Below, one piece after another: positions 9,046 to 17,196 of a stretch of 57,319 nucleotides of DNA. The notes below the pieces were generated by a model. It saw only the letters and a list, made by a program, of their open reading frames with translations. It was not told the origin of the DNA and ran no database searches. Position 1 is the first letter of the stretch; the number at the start of each line of letters is the position of its first letter. Source of the stretch: Alphaproteobacteria bacterium (GTDB taxonomy: Bacteria > Pseudomonadota > Alphaproteobacteria > Rhizobiales > Hyphomicrobiaceae); assembly GCA_018819265.1 (NCBI GenBank), contig JAHJQI010000184.1, positions 1 through 57,319 on the forward strand. Direction: 5' to 3'. Position numbers and translations under genes: made by a program.

Positions 9046-9665
9046 TTGCCGTCAGCTCCCTTGTCCGACTTCGGGGTTTCGTAGTCTTGCTGGAGCTTCA
9101 CGTGGTCTTCCGCCTGGTGTTTCAACACAGTTTCCAATTCTTCGACGTCGGCGAGTTTTTCCGGCCATTGGCCCGTCTTGATGCACAACAAGCACCGGCA
9201 TACCTGGGCCGTGCCTTGCAGGAACAGCAGTGCGCCGGCGGCTGGAATGATCAGCTTGAACTGCCAGATCGGTATGTTGGCGGGGCTCATGGAGCTCACT
9301 TCCATGTAGCGGAAGGAACGTCCAAAATATTTCCAGCCGGCAATCATCAGCGCGATGACGCCGGGGAAAAAGAAGATCATGTAGAGGAACAATTCGAGGC
9401 GGGCCTGCGTCCTCGGAGACCACAGCCGGTAGAAGACGTCGCCGCGGACGTGGCTGTCTCGTGCCAGCGCGTAGGCGCCGCCCATCATGAATAGCGTTCC
9501 GTACATCATGTAGGAGACGTCGAAAGCCCAGGAGGTCGGATCGCGCAGGACGTAGCGCACGAAGACTTCGTATCCGACGCCGAAGATCATGACCATGATG
9601 CACCAGGCGAAAGCGTGGCCCACCCATGTTGACAGTCTGTCTATCGTATCGATGTAGGTTTGCAC
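9042..9665 (-). CDS. dctQ: TRAP transporter small permease (DctQ family)
   Basis: A four-helix membrane protein of about 207 residues. It has the DctQ core (GVGYEVFVRYVLRDPTSWAFD) and a long soluble C-terminus with a CRCLLCI segment. It pairs with DctM in the membrane. I place the start at the GTG at 9663-9665 (VQTYIDTIDRL), because homologues begin close to this motif. The open frame extends upstream to a TTG at 9702-9704, which has no ribosome-binding site; the GTG has only a weak purine run ahead of it. The stop overlaps the dctM start by four bases. Confidence 0.88.
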   Translation of the reverse strand: MQTYIDTIDRLSTWVGHAFAWCIMVMIFGVGYEVFVRYVLRDPTSWAFDVSYMMYGTLFMMGGAYALARDSHVRGDVFYRLWSPRTQARLELFLYMIFFFPGVIALMIAGWKYFGRSFRYMEVSSMSPANIPIWQFKLIIPAAGALLFLQGTAQVCRCLLCIKTGQWPEKLADVEELETVLKHQAEDHVKLQQDYETPKSDKGADGK

Positions 9666-9857
9666 CGGAGTTGTCCCGTTCCTGCCATGGTGATCAGGCG
9701 CCAAGTGAGGGGGCAGTCGTGCATTGGCTTGTGGGTTGCCACCGACTGGTTGACACCGTTGCTGGAACAGCGCGTGCCGTTCGCTGTTTCTCCGGCGCCG
9801 GGGTCAGCGACCCACGCGTCCGCCGGTCGGCGACCAGAGATCGGCAAAAATCAGGAA

Positions 9858-9877
9858 CGCGCCGCAAAGGCGGCGCG
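9858..9877 (-). terminator. Stem-loop between dctP and dctQ
   Basis: Arms CGCGCCGC (9858-9865) and GCGGCGCG (9870-9877) pair perfectly over 8 bp around a 4-base loop. Read on the minus strand it follows the dctP stop by 31 bp and has a short T-rich stretch about 7 bases later. It is probably a partial terminator or mRNA-stabilising stem that lets the binding protein be made in excess over the permeases, as is common in TRAP and ABC operons. Confidence 0.6.
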
Positions 9878-9907
9878 CTCCCGTCGCTCGTTCCGACATG
9901 CGTGGGC

Positions 9908-11050
9908 TTAGGCCTTCTTGAGCTTGCCCGGGTAGTAGTGATTGAAGGCAAGTTCGTAGTCGGCCGCGTTGGTCAGGTAGTAGAACGCAACGCGCTCGGC
10001 CCAGGCTCGCTGGCTGTCGACGACCTTCTTGAAGAACGCGTCTTTTTCCAGAGTTTCCAAAACCTTATCCCAGGCGCCGAGCTGCGCCTGCATGACCGAA
10101 GTCGGCGTGCGGTGAACTTTGACGCCCTCTTCTTTCATGAGGCCCTGCAAGTCCTTGGAATAGCGGTCAAGTGCCAGGCCGTAGTTGGCCGTGGAGGCTG
10201 CTTCGGCACCGTACTCGCAGATTGCCTGGATTTCAGCGGGAAGCGATTCGAACTTCTTCTTGGAGAAGATGATTTCGAAGAACTCGGCAGCCTGGTGATA
10301 GGAGCCGAGGTGGTAATCCTTCGAAACGTTCTGGGCGCCGAACTGACGGTCGGACGTCGGATTGTTGAATTCGAAGGCTTCGATGACGCCACGCTCGAGA
10401 GCGGGGACGATTTCGCCGCCCGGCAGCTGGGTCACCTTGAGGCCCATGCCCTGCATAATGTCGGTCGCAAGACCAACGGTGCGGTACTTCAAGCCCTGCA
10501 GGTCGTCCGCCGACTTGATCTCTTTCTTGAACCAGCCGAGCGGCTGGGTCGGCATCGGCATGGCGAAGAAGCCGACGACGTCGAGGCCGAGGATCTTCTG
10601 CGTCAGTTCCTTGTAAAGGTCGCGGCCTTCCTGGGTCTGGATCCAAGCCAGCATCTGGGTGGCGTCGCAGCCAAGAACCGGGCCGGTGCCGAACAGCGAA
10701 GCGGCCTTGTTCTTGCCGTACCAGTAGGCAGTCACGGTATGGGCGCAGTCGATGATCCCGTCGGAGCAGGCGTCCTGCACCTGAAATGCTTTCACAACGG
10801 CGCCAGCCGGCAGAAGATCGAATTTCAGACGGCCGCCTGACATCTTCTCGCAGCGTTCGACGTACTGCTTTGCCATGTCCTGGAAGATATCGCTGGCGCC
10901 CCAGGAGCTCTGCATTTTCAATGTGACCGTTTCGGCGCGCGAAACGTTCGGCATGGCGACGGTTCCGACTGCGGCGGTGCCGGCGGCCACGGCGCTGCCC
11001 TTGAGGAAGCGACGGCGATTGACTGATTTCGTTTCGACGTTGGACGTCAT
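9908..11050 (-). CDS. dctP: TRAP substrate-binding protein, Tat-exported (TakP-like)
   Basis: A 380-residue periplasmic binding protein. The Tat signal is SVNRRRFLKGSAVAAG with cleavage expected near SRAE. The mature part starts LKMQSSWGASDIFQDMA and carries the DctP signature through GLKYRT and GGEIVPALERGVIEAFEF. The EFNNP-type segment resembles the TakP/2-oxo-acid branch, so a keto- or hydroxy-acid ligand is a reasonable guess. I chose the ATG at 11050 because AGGGAGA precedes it at proper distance; an ATG 27 bases upstream in frame lacks this. It heads the minus-strand operon dctP-dctQ-dctM-amidase-small membrane protein. Confidence 0.93.
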   Translation of the reverse strand: MTSNVETKSVNRRRFLKGSAVAAGTAAVGTVAMPNVSRAETVTLKMQSSWGASDIFQDMAKQYVERCEKMSGGRLKFDLLPAGAVVKAFQVQDACSDGIIDCAHTVTAYWYGKNKAASLFGTGPVLGCDATQMLAWIQTQEGRDLYKELTQKILGLDVVGFFAMPMPTQPLGWFKKEIKSADDLQGLKYRTVGLATDIMQGMGLKVTQLPGGEIVPALERGVIEAFEFNNPTSDRQFGAQNVSKDYHLGSYHQAAEFFEIIFSKKKFESLPAEIQAICEYGAEAASTANYGLALDRYSKDLQGLMKEEGVKVHRTPTSVMQAQLGAWDKVLETLEKDAFFKKVVDSQRAWAERVAFYYLTNAADYELAFNHYYPGKLKKA

Positions 11051-11224
11051 GGGGCTGGTCTCCCTGGTGGTTTCCAAGCTTCACCCTTGTCCGCGGTCGC
11101 GGAGCGGGTTGGCATTTAATTGTCGGTGTCCTGTCGTCGGCTCAGCGGTCTAATCTGGAAGCTTTTCACTTCTCTCATCGTGGCCCAAATCCGTGCCACG
11201 CCCAGACGTAAAGACGTATACAAG

Positions 11225-11284
11225 ACCCGCGCTGAACCTAATTGTCGCGGGTGTCCGCGTAAATCTATTTCTTTAGACTTACGC
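11225..11284. promoter_or_regulatory. Two inverted repeats in the dctP/sgaA divergent region
   Basis: The 513 bp between the divergent dctP and sgaA starts (11051-11563) holds no convincing gene. Within it, ACCCGCG (11225-11231) pairs with CGCGGGT (11246-11252). GCGTAAATCTA (11257-11267) pairs with TAGACTTACGC (11274-11284) with one mismatch around a 6-base spacer. The second looks like an operator for a dimeric regulator that could control one or both genes. No regulator is encoded next to it. Confidence 0.4.
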
Positions 11285-11563
11285 CAAATTGATTACGGCC
11301 AGGAGAAAAGTGCCGCTTTCCCCAGCTTCGCGGCAGGGCCAAATCGATCTGCAGAAAAGCTGGCCGATGCGAGATCGGTCACTTCGCCTTTCCCGACTAT
11401 GATGCAGTGCGGTATCGCGCGGTCGATTATGCCCCTTTGACGGGACCACGAGGCTGCGCTATGCCGCATCACCGGTGGCCGCAGCGCGATCAATTCCGAT
11501 CGGCGCGGCGCCGCCTTATCCTTTTTGGTCTTTCACACCCGCTGCACATCAGGATTCACACGC

Positions 11564-12772
11564 ATGTCGAAGACGACGTATCGCGCTGGCCGCCACTTCC
11601 TCCAGATCCCCGGACCGACGCCGGTTCCAAGCCGTATCGAACGGGCCATGTTGCGACCGATCATCGATCACCGCAGCCAGCAGTTCGCCGAATTCTCGAA
11701 AGGCGTGCTCGAGGGACTCAAGGGCGTGTTCAAGACCAAGAACCCGGTCATCATGTTCCCGGCATCCGGGACCGGCGCCTGGGAAGCAGCGCTAGCGAAC
11801 ACGCTTTCGCCGGGTGACAAAATCGTGATGTTCGAAACCGGTCAGTTTTCGCTGCTGTGGCAGGCGATGGCCAGAAAGCTCGGGATCGATGTCGACTATA
11901 TTGCTTCGGACTGGCGCGTCGGGGTGGATGCAAACGCGATTGCCGAGCGGCTCGCCGCCGACAAGGCGCACCAGATCAAAGCCGTTGCCATCGTGCACAA
12001 CGACACGGCAACGGGTTGCTGCTCGCCCGTCGAAGAGGTGCGCAAGGCGCTCGATGCAGCGGGCCACCCGGCACTCCTGATGGTCGATACGGTGTCGTCG
12101 CTCGCCTGTGTCGATTACCAGCATGACGGATGGGGCGTCGACGTCACGGTCTGCGGATCGCAAAAGGGCCTCATGCTGCCGCCCGGCCTCGCCTTCACCG
12201 CGGTCAGCGACAAGGCGCTGGCAGCTACGAAGACGGCGAAACTGCCGCGTGCGTTCTTCTCCTGGAACGACATGCTCGAGCCGAACAAGAACGGCTTCTA
12301 CCCCTACACGCCGGGCATCACTGTCATGTACGGCCTCGAAGAGGCCCTCAAGATGCTCAACGAGGAAGGCCTCGACAATGTGTTTGCCCGCCACGCCAAG
12401 CTGGCCAGCGGGGTTCGCGCCGCGGTCAACGGCTGGGGCCTCGAGAACCAGTGCCGCGATGCGAAGTATTTCTCCAATACCGTGACTTCGATCCGAATGC
12501 CGGAAGGCCACAGCGCCGACGCGTTCCGCAAACTCGTGCTTGAGAATTTCAACATGTCGCTTGGCGCCGGGTTGTCCAAGGTCGCCGACAAGGTGTTCCG
12601 GATCGGCCATCTGGGCGATACCAACGAGCTGACCATCCTCGGCGCGCTGGGCGGTGTGGAGATGGGCCTCGAACTGGCCGGCGTCCCGCACCGCGAGGGT
12701 GGCGTCGATGCTGCCATGGCCGAATTCGGCCGCTGGGCCAAGGCGAAAGTCGATACGGCCGCCGCGGCCTGA
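11564..12772 (+). CDS. sgaA: Serine-glyoxylate aminotransferase
   Basis: A 402-residue fold-type I PLP enzyme of the alanine-glyoxylate/serine-glyoxylate aminotransferase family. IPGPTPVP opens the protein. SGTGAWEAAL forms the phosphate-binding region, and VDTVSSLACVD carries the PLP-ring aspartate. CGSQKGLMLPPG carries the PLP lysine (Lys201). It converts serine and glyoxylate to hydroxypyruvate and glycine. In Hyphomicrobium and Methylorubrum this is a serine-cycle enzyme; elsewhere it serves glyoxylate disposal. No other serine-cycle gene is in the window, so methylotrophy is only suggested. The ATG at 11564 starts the conserved region; the open frame extends 13 codons upstream without a ribosome-binding site. 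Confidence 0.93.
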   Translation: MSKTTYRAGRHFLQIPGPTPVPSRIERAMLRPIIDHRSQQFAEFSKGVLEGLKGVFKTKNPVIMFPASGTGAWEAALANTLSPGDKIVMFETGQFSLLWQAMARKLGIDVDYIASDWRVGVDANAIAERLAADKAHQIKAVAIVHNDTATGCCSPVEEVRKALDAAGHPALLMVDTVSSLACVDYQHDGWGVDVTVCGSQKGLMLPPGLAFTAVSDKALAATKTAKLPRAFFSWNDMLEPNKNGFYPYTPGITVMYGLEEALKMLNEEGLDNVFARHAKLASGVRAAVNGWGLENQCRDAKYFSNTVTSIRMPEGHSADAFRKLVLENFNMSLGAGLSKVADKVFRIGHLGDTNELTILGALGGVEMGLELAGVPHREGGVDAAMAEFGRWAKAKVDTAAAA

Positions 12773-12797
12773 TTGACGCGCTGCAAAGAAAATCAAT

Positions 12798-12836
12798 CGG
12801 CCGCCGGGGATCGTCCTTCGGCGGCCGTTTCGTTTT
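12798..12836 (+). terminator. Rho-independent terminator of sgaA
   Basis: CGGCCGCCG (12798-12806) pairs perfectly with CGGCGGCCG (12819-12827) around a 12-base loop, followed by TTTCGTTTT. It starts 26 bp after the sgaA stop. Confidence 0.8.
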
Positions 12837-12839
12837 CGG

Positions 12840-13155
12840 CGCGAAAGTGCGTTCCGGATCGAGCCCCTGTTTTTCGAGCCGGCTTCTGATCGCGCCGACC
12901 GTCTGGTGGTGCCGATGGTCGAGTTCGGGGATCGTTCCTCCCGCGCGATAGGCTTTGTGCCGCAAGCCTGACTCGTGTCAATTCGAATCGGCGGTCGCGT
13001 TGCTCCTGAAGCCTCAACGCGCGGGCGGCGGCGTGGAGCGCGCGAATGACATCGGGCTCCTGGCAGATACGATCGTTGTGGAAAAACTCTCCATCGACTG
13101 GGTTGCGGCCTGCGGCAAGCTCGTCAATGATCTTCAAAGCGTCTGTTGGGTCCAT
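12840..13155 (-). pseudogene. Frame-disrupted small gene, decayed
   Basis: Two halves of one small protein appear in different frames. From 13155 the frame reads MDPTDALKIIDELAAGRNPV and continues with DVIRALHAAARAL, which looks like a genuine N-terminus. From about 12965 a different minus frame reads KAYRAGGTIPELDHR followed by TVGAIRSRLEKQGL. That is a helix-turn-helix-like segment that, in proteins of this type as I recall them, follows the N-terminal part in the same chain after a Trp/Glu-rich linker. That linker is absent here and no intact frame joins the halves. The second frame has no stop before the sgaA terminator. I infer a deletion plus frameshift. The family has no function known to me. 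Confidence 0.55.
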
Positions 13156-13230
13156 TCAAGCCCCCTCCAACAGAATAGCGAACCGACCATAGCGCGACTT
13201 TGCATGAGTGCCAGATTGGAGACCCAGTCG

Positions 13231-13887
13231 ATGCCCGCTGAAGCCTATATCTTCGACGCTTACGGAACGCTGTTCGACGTGCACTCGGCGGCCGCACGCC
13301 ATTCAGCCGAGATCGGTGAGCGGTGGCAGGTTCTGTCGGATATCTGGCGGACGAAGCAACTCGAGTACACCTGGGTGCGGTCGCTCGCCGGGCAGCGCGC
13401 AACGTTCTGGCAGGTGACGCAGGAGGCGCTCGACTTTGCGATCGCCGCAAGCGGCGGTCTTGACGCTGCGCTTCGCGACAAGCTGCTCTCGGCCTATCGC
13501 GAACTCGACGCGTACCCGGAGGTGCCCGGCGTTCTTGGTGCGCTGCGGGCGCAGGGGGCGAAGGTCGCCATCCTGTCGAACGGCGACCCGGCCATGCTCG
13601 CCGATGCCGTGCGCTCGGCGGGCGTCGGGGATCTTTTCGATGCGGTGCTGTCGGTCGAGCCGGCGGGAATCTTCAAGCCGGCGCCGCGGGTCTATGAACT
13701 GGCAACGTCGCGTTTCGGCCTGCCGCCGCGCAACATGTCCTTCCTGTCGTCGAACCGCTGGGACATCGCCGGAGCGAAGGCCTACGGGTTCTGCACGGTA
13801 TGGATCAACCGCGGCGGTCGCCCGGACGAGTACCCAGATCTGGCGGCAGATACCGTTCTTGACGACCTGCGCGGCCTCATCGCTTGA
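13231..13887 (+). CDS. (S)-2-haloacid dehalogenase, type II (HAD superfamily)
   Basis: A 218-residue HAD hydrolase close in length and motifs to L-2-haloacid dehalogenases. The nucleophile Asp9 lies in IFDAYGTLFDV. Motif II is ILSNGD, the Lys of motif III lies in GIFKPAPRVYEL, and SSNRWDIAGAKAYGF is the diagnostic type II segment. The enzyme removes halide from short 2-haloalkanoates to give the inverted hydroxy acid. The ATG at 13231 has GGAG 12 bases upstream; an in-frame ATG at 13204 has none. It stands alone, with no haloacid permease next to it. A different phosphatase-like role cannot be excluded, but the SSN-D signature argues against it. Confidence 0.88.
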   Translation: MPAEAYIFDAYGTLFDVHSAAARHSAEIGERWQVLSDIWRTKQLEYTWVRSLAGQRATFWQVTQEALDFAIAASGGLDAALRDKLLSAYRELDAYPEVPGVLGALRAQGAKVAILSNGDPAMLADAVRSAGVGDLFDAVLSVEPAGIFKPAPRVYELATSRFGLPPRNMSFLSSNRWDIAGAKAYGFCTVWINRGGRPDEYPDLAADTVLDDLRGLIA

Positions 13888-13957
13888 TTTTTTTGGGATT
13901 TGGCAGCGATCATGGGCCTGTTGCCCGGGTAAGCCGGTGAAATCCGCCGATCGTGAA

Positions 13958-14006
13958 TTGACGGCGGTCAATGTTGCGGCACCCGGACGCCCTGATAATT
14001 GACAGA
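13958..14006 (+). promoter_or_regulatory. FNR/FixK-type box with a class II promoter for the stress protein
   Basis: A palindrome TTGACGGCGGTCAA at 13958-13971 matches the FNR/FixK core TTGA-N6-TCAA. A -10-like GATAAT sits at 13994-13999. If +1 is seven bases after it (14006), the palindrome is centred at -41.5, the class II position for Crp/Fnr activators. The ATG of the universal stress protein follows at 14039. This predicts low-oxygen induction. Confidence 0.65.
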
Positions 14007-14038
14007 GTTGAACCCAACGCAGTTCTCGCGAGGATCCC

Positions 14039-14473
14039 ATGTACAGCCACATCCTGATTGCGACCGACGGCAGTGAACTGGCCAACTCCGCAGTTCCGCA
14101 CGGACTGGAACTGGCAAAACTGGCAGGGGCCAAAGTGACGGCGCTGACGGTGCGCCCGCATCTCGACGATTTCGTCGCCGAAGGCGTCGTGGTGACGGTG
14201 TCGAAAGAGGACCGTGAAGCCTTCAAGAAGGAGGTCGACCACCATCTCGATTTTGTTCGCAAAAAGGCCGAGGAGGTCGGTGTCGAACTCAAAGCCGTGC
14301 AGGTTGAAAGCGGCGAGCCGTGGAAGGCTATCGTGGGAGCGGCCGAGGGTGGCAATTGCGACCTAATCGTCATGGCGAGCCATGGCCGGCGCGGGCTATC
14401 CGCACTCATCTTCGGCAGCGAAACCTACGATGTGATCACTCACTGCAATATTCCGGTGCTGGTCACGCGCTGA
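14039..14473 (+). CDS. Universal stress protein (UspA family)
   Basis: A 144-residue single-domain Usp. YSHILIATDGSELA opens the fold. The C-terminal ATP-binding stretch IVMASHGRRGLSALIFGSET leads to the conserved final strand (NIPVLVTR). Proteins of this family bind ATP or dimerise and protect cells in stationary phase or under low oxygen. The FNR/FixK-type promoter just upstream fits an anaerobic role. It is monocistronic: the downstream 369 bp (14474-14842) carry no gene, only the terminator of the convergent permease. Confidence 0.93.
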   Translation: MYSHILIATDGSELANSAVPHGLELAKLAGAKVTALTVRPHLDDFVAEGVVVTVSKEDREAFKKEVDHHLDFVRKKAEEVGVELKAVQVESGEPWKAIVGAAEGGNCDLIVMASHGRRGLSALIFGSETYDVITHCNIPVLVTR

Positions 14474-14693
14474 TTGGTTTATCTGCAACATAAAGATGCA
14501 ATCTATCGAGCAATTTTCACGACCAAGCGTATTGCAGGCTCTGGCGTAACTGTATAACAGTTGAATTAGGACAAGGTCTGGCAACGACCAGCCCAAGTCC
14601 AGGAGGAGACGGGGGAGGGTGTATCGTTCACGGCCACGCTGCGGTGTGCCCTCCCTTCGTTATCGTGCCAGCCGCACCTGCTGTTGCGCGCAT

Positions 14694-14720
14694 AAAAAAG
14701 ACCGGTCGCGATGACCGGTC
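14694..14720 (-). terminator. Rho-independent terminator of the SLC13 permease gene
   Basis: GACCGGTC (14700-14707) and GACCGGTC (14713-14720) form an 8-bp stem with a 5-base loop. On the minus strand it is followed directly by six Ts (14699-14694). It lies about 120 bp past the permease stop. Confidence 0.85.
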
Positions 14721-14842
14721 GGAAGTTGTCTCTTCGCCTGCGGGAGGAGATCGACACAGGCGAATAGGGCCGAACCTACGGCCACTGCTGACAGGAACGT
14801 TGTGCACAACGGATTGGATTTGCAGCGCAGCAGGCTTTTCTA

Positions 14843-16663
14843 TCAGAGCGGCCAGACGAGCAGGATCATCGGCACGCCGACGGCGACGATGATGATTTCG
14901 AGCGGCAGGCCCATGCGCCAGTAATCGCCGAACCGATAGCCGCCGGGCCCCATGATTAGCGTGTTGTTCTTGTGGCCGATGGGGGTCAGGAAGGCGCAGC
15001 TGGCGGCAATCGCCACGGCCATCAGAAACGGGTCGGGATTGACCCCGAGCGAGCGGGCGACCTCGACTGAAATGGGCGCTGCGACGAGGGCGGTCGCCGT
15101 GTTGTTCAAAACATCCGACAGGGTCATCGTCAGTGCCATGATGATCGTCAGGACGGCCCAGGGCGGCAGCCCTTGCGAAACCTCCACGATGCTTTGCGCG
15201 AGCACCTTCGAGGCGCCGGAGGTCTCAAGGGCGACTCCGATCGGGATGAGCGACGCGATCAGTACGACGACGGGCCATTCGATGGTCTCGTAGAGTTCCT
15301 TCAGCGGGACGATGCCGAACAGGACGTAAAGCACGCAGACGAGCGCGAGGGCGACCGGCAGATAGAGCAGTCCGAAACTCGATAGCGCGATTGCGGCGCC
15401 GAACAGGGCTGCGGCCAGGAGCGCCTTCGACGTGTCCTTGACATCGAGCCCGCGTTCGGCCAGCGGAACCATGCCCCAATTCTCGATGAAGGCGCTGGTG
15501 CGTTCTTTCGGCCCGAGCAGCAACAGCACGTCGCCGACCGCGACGGCTTCGCGGCGCACGCGTTTTTGCAGGCTGCGGCCCTCGCGCTGAATGCCGACCA
15601 GCCAAATGCCGTGGTTGTCGAAAAGGTTCAGGGAGTTGCTGGAACGCCGCTCAATTCGAGCTCCCGGGCGGACGACGGCTTCGACCAGTTCCAGAGCGGC
15701 GCCGCGCAGCTTCTCGCGCTGGTGCTCGGTATCGACGTAGGCGAGCTTATGTCCGGAGACGAAGTCGTCGAGGTTTTCCGCGGCAGCTTCAAGAAGAAGG
15801 ATGTCTCCGACGTTCAATTTCGACCAGCCGTGGCGCTTGTTGATGTAACCGCGCTCCTGGATGACATTGAGAATCTTGACGTCGCTCTTGGCGGCCAATT
15901 CCTCGGCGTCGATCAACTGCATGCCAGCGAAATCCGAACTCTCCTCGATGGTCAACTCGGCGATGTAGTCGTTGAGCTTGAAGGCTTCATCACTGCTATC
16001 GACGCGGCCGGCGGAGCTTGGGATCAGGCGCCAGCCGATCAGCGCGACGAATGCAATTCCGGCTGCAGCGCAGACGATGCCGACGGGGGTGAAGTCGAAC
16101 ATCGCGAAGGGAGCGCCGAGTTCGCGTTCTCGGTAGGTCGAAATGATGATGTTGGGCGGCGTGCCGATCAGGGTGACGAGCCCGCCGAGAATGGTGGCAA
16201 ACGACAGCGGCATCAGCGTCCAGGCGGGAGAGCGCTTGGCCTTGCGGGCAGCAGAGATGTCGACGGGCATCAGCAGGGCGAGCGCGCCGACGTTGTTCAT
16301 GACCCCTGAGAGCAGGCCGCCGACGCTCGCCATGACGGCGATGTGGGAGGGGATTGAACGGCTGGCGGATGTCAGATGCCTGGCGATGAATTCAACCGCT
16401 CCGGAGGAAGAAAGTCCGTAACTGACGACGAGGACGAGCGCGATGATCATCGTGGCGGGATGGCCGAAGCCCTCGAAGGCCTGGGCCTTCGGCACCACGC
16501 CGATGATGACTGCGGCAACGAGGGCAGCGAAGGCGACCACGTCGTAGCGCCATCGCCCCCAGACGAGCAGCAGGAGCACCGCCAGCAGGATTGCGAGAAC
16601 CGTGAGCTGGTCAGCGGTAAAGGGCCAGCGCGAAATATCAAGGATGGTTGTCAGATCTATCAT
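14843..16663 (-). CDS. SLC13-family anion permease with two TrkA-C domains
   Basis: A 606-residue membrane protein. An N-terminal bundle of hydrophobic helices (to about residue 200, including NNVGALALLMP and LIGTPPNIIIS) is followed by a soluble central part with two RCK_C/TrkA-C-like domains (about 210-295 and 305-390; DILLLEA and DVLLLLG mark them). A second membrane bundle has LNNTATALVAAPI and ends in the HKNNTLIMGPGGYR signature. This is the divalent-anion/Na+ symporter layout with regulatory inserts, often annotated as sulfate, citrate or dicarboxylate transport. The substrate cannot be assigned. It is a single gene on its strand with its own terminator. Confidence 0.88.
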   Translation of the reverse strand: MIDLTTILDISRWPFTADQLTVLAILLAVLLLLVWGRWRYDVVAFAALVAAVIIGVVPKAQAFEGFGHPATMIIALVLVVSYGLSSSGAVEFIARHLTSASRSIPSHIAVMASVGGLLSGVMNNVGALALLMPVDISAARKAKRSPAWTLMPLSFATILGGLVTLIGTPPNIIISTYRERELGAPFAMFDFTPVGIVCAAAGIAFVALIGWRLIPSSAGRVDSSDEAFKLNDYIAELTIEESSDFAGMQLIDAEELAAKSDVKILNVIQERGYINKRHGWSKLNVGDILLLEAAAENLDDFVSGHKLAYVDTEHQREKLRGAALELVEAVVRPGARIERRSSNSLNLFDNHGIWLVGIQREGRSLQKRVRREAVAVGDVLLLLGPKERTSAFIENWGMVPLAERGLDVKDTSKALLAAALFGAAIALSSFGLLYLPVALALVCVLYVLFGIVPLKELYETIEWPVVVLIASLIPIGVALETSGASKVLAQSIVEVSQGLPPWAVLTIIMALTMTLSDVLNNTATALVAAPISVEVARSLGVNPDPFLMAVAIAASCAFLTPIGHKNNTLIMGPGGYRFGDYWRMGLPLEIIIVAVGVPMILLVWPL

Positions 16664-16737
16664 GGGGCGGAGTGATGCCGCAGCCGGGCGGCAGCCGCAA
16701 GCCTGTTTTCCATCCGGCTCGAGTCCGCGAGGATGAT

Positions 16738-16774
16738 GTCAGTCACTAACGGAGGCGACCGAGCCGTGACTGAC
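16738..16774. promoter_or_regulatory. 9-bp inverted repeat upstream of the SLC13 permease
   Basis: GTCAGTCAC (16738-16746) pairs perfectly with GTGACTGAC (16766-16774) across 19 bases. It lies 75 bp upstream of the permease start, so it could be an operator or a leader hairpin. The rest of 16664-16948 shows nothing I can support. Confidence 0.4.
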
Positions 16775-16948
16775 GCAGCGGGCGCCGATCGAGACGGCTC
16801 CCAATTTTAGGACCCTATCGCAGGACAACAACAACGGCTCAGGAGAGTTGCGTGCGGTACCCTCCGCCAGACGCAGACCCTTGCCGGCGCTGATCGCGAG
16901 AGCAAAGGCCGCTGAATCGTCGGGCGTCGTCGCAAGTCTGTACGGCTG

Positions 16949-17020
16949 TCAGACAATCAGGCCCAGACCGGTGAAGCCGAAGGCGAGAAAGCAAAGCGCG
17001 ATGCGCTGGATCCAAGACAT
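16949..17020 (-). CDS. Candidate 23-residue membrane peptide
   Basis: A short frame encodes MSWIQRIALCFLAFGFTGLG plus LIV. A basic, tryptophan-containing start leads into one 17-residue hydrophobic segment with nothing after it. AGAGG lies at proper distance ahead of the ATG on the minus strand. The shape matches single-helix small membrane proteins such as the accessory peptides of transporters and oxidases, but I recognise no family. It lies between the permease (starting 16663, same strand) and the Cys-rich protein. The short length makes it uncertain. Confidence 0.4.
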   Translation of the reverse strand: MSWIQRIALCFLAFGFTGLGLIV

Positions 17021-17155
17021 GCCGTAACCTCTTTTCCGATAGAGAGGTCGCGTTCAATTTCGTGAAGCGCGTAACGGCAAGAGGGTAGCGATTCGTTTGT
17101 TCGCGTCTTGCGCGAAGTCGGGTCGAAGGATCGAGATTTCGCAAAACGATGCGCG

Positions 17156-17190
17156 AAAGCCGCAGTCGCCGTTCGCAGACCCGCGGCTTT
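17156..17190 (-). terminator. Terminator-like hairpin after the Cys-rich protein gene
   Basis: AAAGCCGC (17156-17163) pairs with GCGGCTTT (17183-17190) around a 19-base loop. It starts 6 bp past the stop of the Cys-rich protein gene on the minus strand. The U-tract is short (TTT from the stem, TTTT ten bases on), so termination may be partial. Confidence 0.5.
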
Positions 17191-17196
17191 TGACGT

